This document shows positions 6,669 through 8,215 of a stretch of DNA of 8,215 nt, in pieces. Position 1 is the stretch's first letter. Every line of letters begins with the position of its first letter. The translations under genes were made by a program, and so were the position numbers. This DNA is from Anaerolineales bacterium UBA6663 (GTDB lineage Bacteria; Chloroflexota; Anaerolineae; Anaerolineales; UBA6663), in the NCBI GenBank assembly GCA_002455335.1, contig DKKP01000095.1:1-8215 (forward strand), read 5' to 3'. The notes below the pieces were generated by a model that was not told the origin of the DNA, made no database searches, and saw nothing but the letters and a program-made list of their open reading frames with translations.

Positions 6669-7340
6669 ATGGAAAACAAGTTGATCTTCATCGGCGCCCT
6701 TGGAGCGTTCTTTCTAGCGGTGGCCGCGACCCTCGTGTCGGACATGCACGGCATCGGCGACTGGTTCGTCTCCTCGCAGCAGACGGCCAAGAATGCCTTG
6801 AGCCCGGCGCGGATCTACGCGACGCCATACGCCATCGCCGGCTACTTCGGCGAGCCGCTGCTCATCGTTTCGATCGCCCTGCTGACCGTCGGGCTGTATG
6901 GGAGTTGGCTGAAGTACCACACGCCCGTCGCGCTGATCGCCGTGGTCGTCGGCGTCCTGTACATCCTTGAACGCGTGTTTTGGGGCTACGTCACGACGAA
7001 CTTCGCTCACGCGATCCAGAGCCAGCCGTTGGTCAGCGACTACGCCGTGCTAAAGCAGGCCGGGCTGCTCAAAGGCATTGGCGCGCTCCTGGGCGGATTG
7101 ATCGGCGGCTTTGGGTTTTCGATTGCCCTGACTGTGCTCTTCTTCAGCCTCGGCAACCCGTATGGCATTGCGGGGGGGCTGGTCGTCATCGTGTCCATGC
7201 TGATCGGGATGCCGGCCAAGATCTATTTCATGGATCACGTGTCTTCGGCGGTGCTGACCGTTTTCATGCTCAGCATGGTGATCAAGAATTTCGGAATCGT
7301 CTTCATGGGCGTGGGCTTGCTCACCGAAGCCATGAAGTGA
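6669..7340 (+). CDS. Unassigned polytopic membrane protein
   Basis: I do not recognise a named family for this 223-residue protein. Hydrophobic segments lie near 5-24, 60-78, 85-107, 133-160, 165-183 and 195-218, giving about six membrane spans. A 35-residue polar stretch between the first two spans contains MHGIGDWFVSSQQTAKNALS (26-45), and a second polar loop (108-132) contains NFAHAIQSQPLVSDYAVLKQ (111-130). Charged residues close to or within helices include E62, E101, R102 and the K184...D189 pair in AKIYFMDH. A Gly-rich segment (136-150) may be a helix-packing region. Its general size and topology resemble the DUF4386-like proteins in the same window, but I see no shared motif. It follows the oxidoreductase gene by 39 bases with its own ribosome binding site, so it is likely in the same transcript. 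A transporter or membrane sensor is possible; no function is claimed. Confidence 0.75.
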   Translation: MENKLIFIGALGAFFLAVAATLVSDMHGIGDWFVSSQQTAKNALSPARIYATPYAIAGYFGEPLLIVSIALLTVGLYGSWLKYHTPVALIAVVVGVLYILERVFWGYVTTNFAHAIQSQPLVSDYAVLKQAGLLKGIGALLGGLIGGFGFSIALTVLFFSLGNPYGIAGGLVVIVSMLIGMPAKIYFMDHVSSAVLTVFMLSMVIKNFGIVFMGVGLLTEAMK

Positions 7341-7427
7341 ACACAACCGCCTGCAAGAGCAACGCGATGCACCCGTCCTTCGCAGTTATCGACAGTCAAG
7401 AGTTGAACAACTGACCCGGAGTCACTC
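7341..7427. other. Gap between the two unassigned membrane protein genes
   Basis: This 87-base gap is among the longest between neighbouring genes in the downstream cluster. It contains a tiny open frame at 7367-7414 (15 codons plus stop) without a clear ribosome binding site and a short palindrome AGTTG-AA-CAACT at 7401-7412. Neither is strong enough to call. A weak internal promoter is possible but no convincing boxes are seen. Confidence 0.35.
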
Positions 7428-7931
7428 ATGAGAACCACAAATACCGACGTCGTCAAGAATGGCATGTGGCTGATCGTCCCTATCTTGGGCTTCAGCCTGG
7501 TTCTGATGGATCGTCTCCCTGCGGCATTGACCCCGGCCCTGTTCAATAAGGACATCCCAGACCTGTTGCTGCTTGGCGAAAACGTGGGACGGATCTTCCT
7601 GTTCGGGCTTCCATCGTTGTTCGCCCTTGGGATATCGACTCGGACCCAGAAATGGGGGCTGGCGCTTTATGGGGTTGGCGTAGCGACGTACTTCCTGTCC
7701 TATCTTGCGCAGATTGTCCTCCCTGACAGCGCCTGGAGCACCAGTATGGCCGGTTTCGTGGCAACAGCCTATACCAATCTGACCTGGATCATCGGGCTCG
7801 GCTTGCTCGGCGAGCGGTTCTATTTCACTAACCGCGTGCGCTATCACCCGGTGTTCTATCTGGCTCCGGCGTTTGTGTTTCTCGTCTTTCACATCACGCA
7901 TGCGGTGGTGGTCTACCAGCGGACGTTTTGA
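7428..7931 (+). CDS. Unassigned small membrane protein
   Basis: This 167-residue protein has about five hydrophobic segments, near 12-28, 51-69, 77-97, 108-128 and 141-163. I cannot place it in a named family. Visible features are a conserved-looking LVLMDRLPAAL (24-34) at the end of the first helix, LGENVGRIFLFGLPSLFALG (49-68), a basic turn TRTQKWG (71-77), and a C-terminal HITHAVVVYQ (155-164) with two histidines near the end of the last helix. The histidines could bind a metal or haem, but nothing else supports that. The start is backed by GGAG (7418-7421), 6 bases before the ATG. Base composition looks slightly less GC-rich than in the genes before it, judged by eye. It follows the other unassigned membrane protein gene by 87 bases and precedes a lipoprotein gene by 45, so its membership in the same operon is plausible rather than shown. 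Confidence 0.72.
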   Translation: MRTTNTDVVKNGMWLIVPILGFSLVLMDRLPAALTPALFNKDIPDLLLLGENVGRIFLFGLPSLFALGISTRTQKWGLALYGVGVATYFLSYLAQIVLPDSAWSTSMAGFVATAYTNLTWIIGLGLLGERFYFTNRVRYHPVFYLAPAFVFLVFHITHAVVVYQRTF

Positions 7932-7963
7932 CCGGCCGCCGGCTTCACTCACGGAATCTACAG

Positions 7964-7968
7964 AAGGA
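7964..7968 (+). promoter_or_regulatory. Ribosome binding site for the lipoprotein gene
   Basis: AAGGA within a purine-rich run lies 8 bases before the ATG at 7977 and fixes the start of the gene that runs off the window edge. Confidence 0.65.
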
Positions 7969-7976
7969 AGAAAGAA

Positions 7977-8215
7977 ATGAAAGGACTTACTCTCACCACG
8001 ATGATGCTTCTGACGCTGACCGCCTGCGCGGTGCCCGTAAAGCCCGCGGCGACGGGCACCCCCGAGGCCAGTATGCCCAACCCCGCCTCGGTTCACTGTC
8101 GCGAAACTGGAAACACGCTCGACATTCGAACGTCGACCGACGGCAGCCAGCACGGCGTATGCGTCTTCCCCAATGGCAGCGAGTGCGACGAGTGGGCTTA
8201 CTTCCGGGGCGAATG
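7977..8215 (+). CDS. DUF333-type lipoprotein, 3' end cut by the window
   Basis: The first 79 codons are present and the frame is still open at the window edge. The N-terminus is a short lipoprotein signal peptide: K2, a hydrophobic run (4-14) and the lipobox LTAC (14-17), so cleavage and lipidation at C17 are expected and the mature protein would be anchored outside the cytoplasmic membrane. A short Ala, Pro and Thr-rich linker (18-32) follows. Residues 33-79 match the DUF333 pattern: MPNPASVHC (33-41), then an IRTSTDGSQHGVCVFPNGSE stretch (50-69), then CDEWAYFRGE (70-79). Cysteines at 41, 62 and 70 are in the expected places; the last two bases (TG) suit the usual next Cys but are incomplete. 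DUF333 proteins are small exported proteins, sometimes labelled putative hemolysin without good evidence; their function is unknown. The complete gene may be only slightly longer, or may carry further domains. Confidence 0.85.
   Translation, partial: MKGLTLTTMMLLTLTACAVPVKPAATGTPEASMPNPASVHCRETGNTLDIRTSTDGSQHGVCVFPNGSECDEWAYFRGE

Noticed and set aside
7367..7414. Fifteen-codon open frame between the two unassigned membrane protein genes
   Set aside because: There is no clear ribosome binding site, and an ORF this short is expected by chance.
7422..8153. Minus-strand open frame of about 240 codons spanning the last two genes
   Set aside because: It opposes two + strand genes with good ribosome sites, membrane segments and a lipobox; its own peptide is polar, low in hydrophobic residues and resembles nothing known.
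1..8215. CRISPR array, tRNA or rRNA genes, insertion sequences, defence or phage genes
   Set aside because: No regularly spaced repeats, cloverleaf-like sequences, transposase motifs or nuclease/toxin motifs were seen on either strand.

Overview
The window is GC-rich DNA, and every gene I can support lies on the + strand. Gene content suggests a member of the Chloroflexota, perhaps an Anaerolineae-type bacterium: a MalT-like STAND/LuxR regulator, DUF4386-type membrane proteins, a DUF6326-type protein and a DUF333 lipoprotein. This assignment comes from remembered family distributions, not from a marker gene, so it is tentative.

Layout. Bases 1-222 hold no recognised gene; an unidentified open stretch ends at 134. 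A DUF4386 membrane protein (223-960) is followed by a perfect 18-bp inverted repeat (989-1027) that probably ends its transcript. After a leader of about 310 bases comes the largest gene (1339-4110), a MalT/LuxR-type transcriptional activator with an N-terminal STAND ATPase, a helical-repeat middle and a C-terminal LuxR DNA-binding domain. Downstream, all in one direction, are a small soluble protein of a conserved unnamed family (4239-4529), a four-helix DUF6326-type protein (4533-4928), a 13-bp intercistronic hairpin (4934-4970), a second DUF4386-like membrane protein (4998-5678), a zinc-independent-looking medium-chain NAD(P)H oxidoreductase (5688-6629), two unassigned polytopic membrane proteins (6669-7340 and 7428-7931), and the start of a DUF333 lipoprotein (7977 to the window edge).

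How they may work together. Gaps between the genes from 4239 onward are short (3, 69, 9, 39, 87 and 45 bases). Each gene has a recognisable Shine-Dalgarno sequence except the first, whose site is weak, and two sites overlap the preceding stop codon. This fits one or two operons. The simplest reading is a ligand-responsive STAND activator next to an envelope or redox module of small membrane proteins plus one soluble oxidoreductase. No sugar-metabolism gene is present, so the regulator is unlikely to be a maltose regulator despite its architecture. Its ligand and the membrane proteins' functions cannot be read from the sequence. I saw no RNA gene, CRISPR array, insertion sequence, phage or defence gene. 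I do not claim a new system: the most interesting item is the uncharacterised membrane-protein cluster behind a STAND regulator.
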